Shown here in pieces: positions 63,557-64,000 of a DNA stretch of 64,000 bases (its first letter is position 1; each line of letters opens with the position of its first letter). The position numbers and the translations under genes are program-made. The notes below the pieces were generated by a model that searched no databases, had not been told where the DNA came from, and worked only from the letters and a program-made list of their open reading frames with translations. Location of the stretch: positions 1,979,453-2,043,452 of the forward strand of contig VXAZ01000953.1 in assembly GCA_013399875.1 (NCBI GenBank). The letters run 5' to 3'. This DNA comes from Gymnorhina tibicen. Its lineage: Eukaryota; Chordata; Aves; Passeriformes; Artamidae.

Positions 63557-63565
63557 CCCTACCTG
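63557..63565 (-). promoter_or_regulatory. LSAMP: 5' splice site (donor) of LSAMP intron 1
   Basis: On the minus strand the sequence reads CAG then GTAGGG, with the intron GT at 63562-63561. It fits the U1 donor consensus at the last three exon bases and at +1 to +3 and +5. It sits where the LSAMP reading frame breaks off inside the Arg codon, and the frame runs into a stop (TAG) if read on through the intron, as expected for a real exon end. Confidence 0.93.
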
Positions 63566-63717
63566 AGGATGGCTGTGTCCCCTTGCCTCACGGTGATGTT
63601 ATCGGTACCTCGGGTAAAATCCACGCTGCGGACTGGCAGCCCTGTAGGGAGAAGGCAAAGCAACCTCAGTAGGACCAGCGGTAATTGTTTCCGATCAGGC
63701 TGAGCCCTTGCTACCAT
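63563..63717 (-). CDS. LSAMP: LSAMP first coding exon (signal peptide plus start of Ig domain 1), partial gene
   Basis: LSAMP is a GPI-anchored neuronal adhesion molecule of the IgLON family (three Ig domains) that acts at the cell surface in axon guidance and synapse formation. Seen: the reverse complement from 63717 gives 51 codons plus two bases. They start [10 protein letters not shown], followed by a Leu-rich signal-peptide core (about residues 12-23), PTG, then [20 protein letters not shown] and DTAIL. N40-I41-T42 is an N-glycosylation sequon. The Ig1 cysteine lies in the next exon, outside the window. The start is supported by GCCATGG, by an in-frame TGA at 63738-63736, and by no other ATG upstream to 64000. 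The exon ends CAG with intron GTAGGG, splitting an Arg codon after two bases. Known: the LPVRSVDF...[16 protein letters not shown] block is diagnostic of LSAMP among IgLONs. Inferred: the other exons lie at lower coordinates, beyond position 1. Confidence 0.96.
63641..63671 (-). promoter_or_regulatory. LSAMP: Candidate alternative 3' splice site embedded in the LSAMP signal-peptide codons
   Basis: Within the coding exon the minus strand reads TACTGAG (63671-63665, possible branch A at 63666), then a pyrimidine-rich run, then CTACAG ending at 63642, 24 bases from the branch A. Splicing here would start an exon at 63641 with the last two bases of the Gly26 codon, keeping LPVRSVDF in frame for an upstream exon ending one base into a codon. 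Known: rodent and human LSAMP have two promoters with alternative first exons and signal peptides, and OPCML and NTM isoforms diverge at the same residue. Inferred: this is the acceptor used by the distal-promoter transcript, whose exon would lie beyond 64000. Confidence 0.7.
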
Positions 63718-64000
63718 GGCTGGTCTCGTCGAGTTTCACTGTCAGTACTTGTCTCTCCCTGCCTGTGTATGTGGACAGACAGATGTAGAAAGAAAAACAA
63801 TAATAATAATGTACAACTCTCGCTCTGATCGACAGCCCAGGAGAGGGGAGGTGATTTCACAGTCCTTCTCAGCTGCCACTTTCTCTTGCTCTTTTCAGTC
63901 TCTTGCTGGCTTCTTTCCCCTCCTTGCCTTTTTTTTTAAAGGCTTTCAAAAAAAAAAAAAAGTCTTAGCACAGCCTTCAAATAAAAAAGGGGGGAAAAAA
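63718..64000 (-). promoter_or_regulatory. LSAMP: LSAMP 5' leader and possibly proximal promoter
   Basis: These 283 bases lie directly upstream of the LSAMP start codon. No ATG occurs in any frame on the minus strand, so a leader extending over all of it would carry no upstream open reading frame. An in-frame TGA lies 18 bases before the start. The stretch has few CpGs and no CpG-island character, an ATT repeat (63801-63810), and several A/T homopolymers, including an A run of 14 near 63948-63961. The transcription start cannot be fixed from sequence alone. If an upstream alternative first exon is used, this stretch would instead be intron. Confidence 0.7.

Larger units (their letters stand above)
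1..63562 (-). other. LSAMP: 5' part of LSAMP intron 1
   Basis: Everything downstream of the exon donor, read on the minus strand, is intron. LSAMP introns are known to be very large and the first is hundreds of kilobases or more in other vertebrates, so the absence of exon 2 here is expected. I looked for further IgLON exons, for other recognisable protein domains among the open frames on both strands, and for RNA genes. I found only repeats, one tRNA-derived element and unique sequence. Open frames of 60-230 codons throughout are consistent with chance or repeat readthrough. Confidence 0.9.

Noticed and set aside
1..63562. CRISPR arrays, bacterial operons, phage or insertion sequences
   Set aside because: No regularly spaced direct repeats and no prokaryotic-type gene density; the LINE content and split gene show a vertebrate nuclear genome.
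63503..63703. Plus-strand 66-codon frame overlapping the LSAMP exon
   Set aside because: It is the antisense shadow of the LSAMP coding exon; the minus strand gives a known protein with proper start and splice signals.

Overview
This window is vertebrate nuclear DNA, almost certainly from a bird. It holds no operons, no long open frames with recognisable domains and no bacterial signals. It does hold CR1-type LINE fragments (about 13870-14374, 37672-37836, 7412-7935 and 51873-52350), older CR1/L3-like LINE relics, MIR/CORE-SINE-like relics and short simple repeats. CR1 as the dominant interspersed repeat, with a low overall repeat load, points to an avian genome.

The one gene I can support is at the right-hand end on the minus strand. 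Positions 63717 down to 63563 read as the first coding exon of LSAMP (limbic system-associated membrane protein, IgLON family): start codon in a strong Kozak context, signal peptide, mature N-terminus beginning around LPVRSVDF, first strand of Ig domain 1 with an N-glycosylation sequon, then a 5' splice site. From memory the peptide fits the chicken protein (Thr where mammals have Asn after VDF), so a galliform is plausible but unverified. Positions 63718-64000 are the 5' leader and possibly proximal promoter. Everything from 63562 down to 1 is the 5' part of LSAMP intron 1, which is known to be very long in vertebrates. No second exon is visible here.

Inside the intron from left to right: 1-4650 unique sequence with one homeodomain-site-rich block; 4655-7935 a relic-rich stretch (two MIR-like, one L3-like and one CR1 element); 7960-13865 mostly unique, with two candidate conserved regulatory blocks (11560-12080 and 12490-12730); 13870-14374 the best-preserved CR1; 14380-26180 unique sequence with the longest open frame of the window (15981-16676) and a tRNA-derived element (21623-21716); 26185-48325 scattered MIR-like and LINE relics around a strong regulatory candidate (32820-33130) with an RFX-like palindrome; 48330-63562 mostly unique sequence with a CpG-rich patch, G-runs, one CR1, a MIR-like relic, a POU-site-rich candidate enhancer (58670-59170) and a (CA)n microsatellite.

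The most interesting signal is in the LSAMP exon itself. The codons for the end of the signal peptide also spell a branch-site-like motif, a polypyrimidine tract and a CAG 3' splice site. The same bases could act either as coding sequence (this promoter) or as intron end (a transcript starting at a further-upstream exon with another signal peptide). I found no evidence of an unknown multi-gene system.
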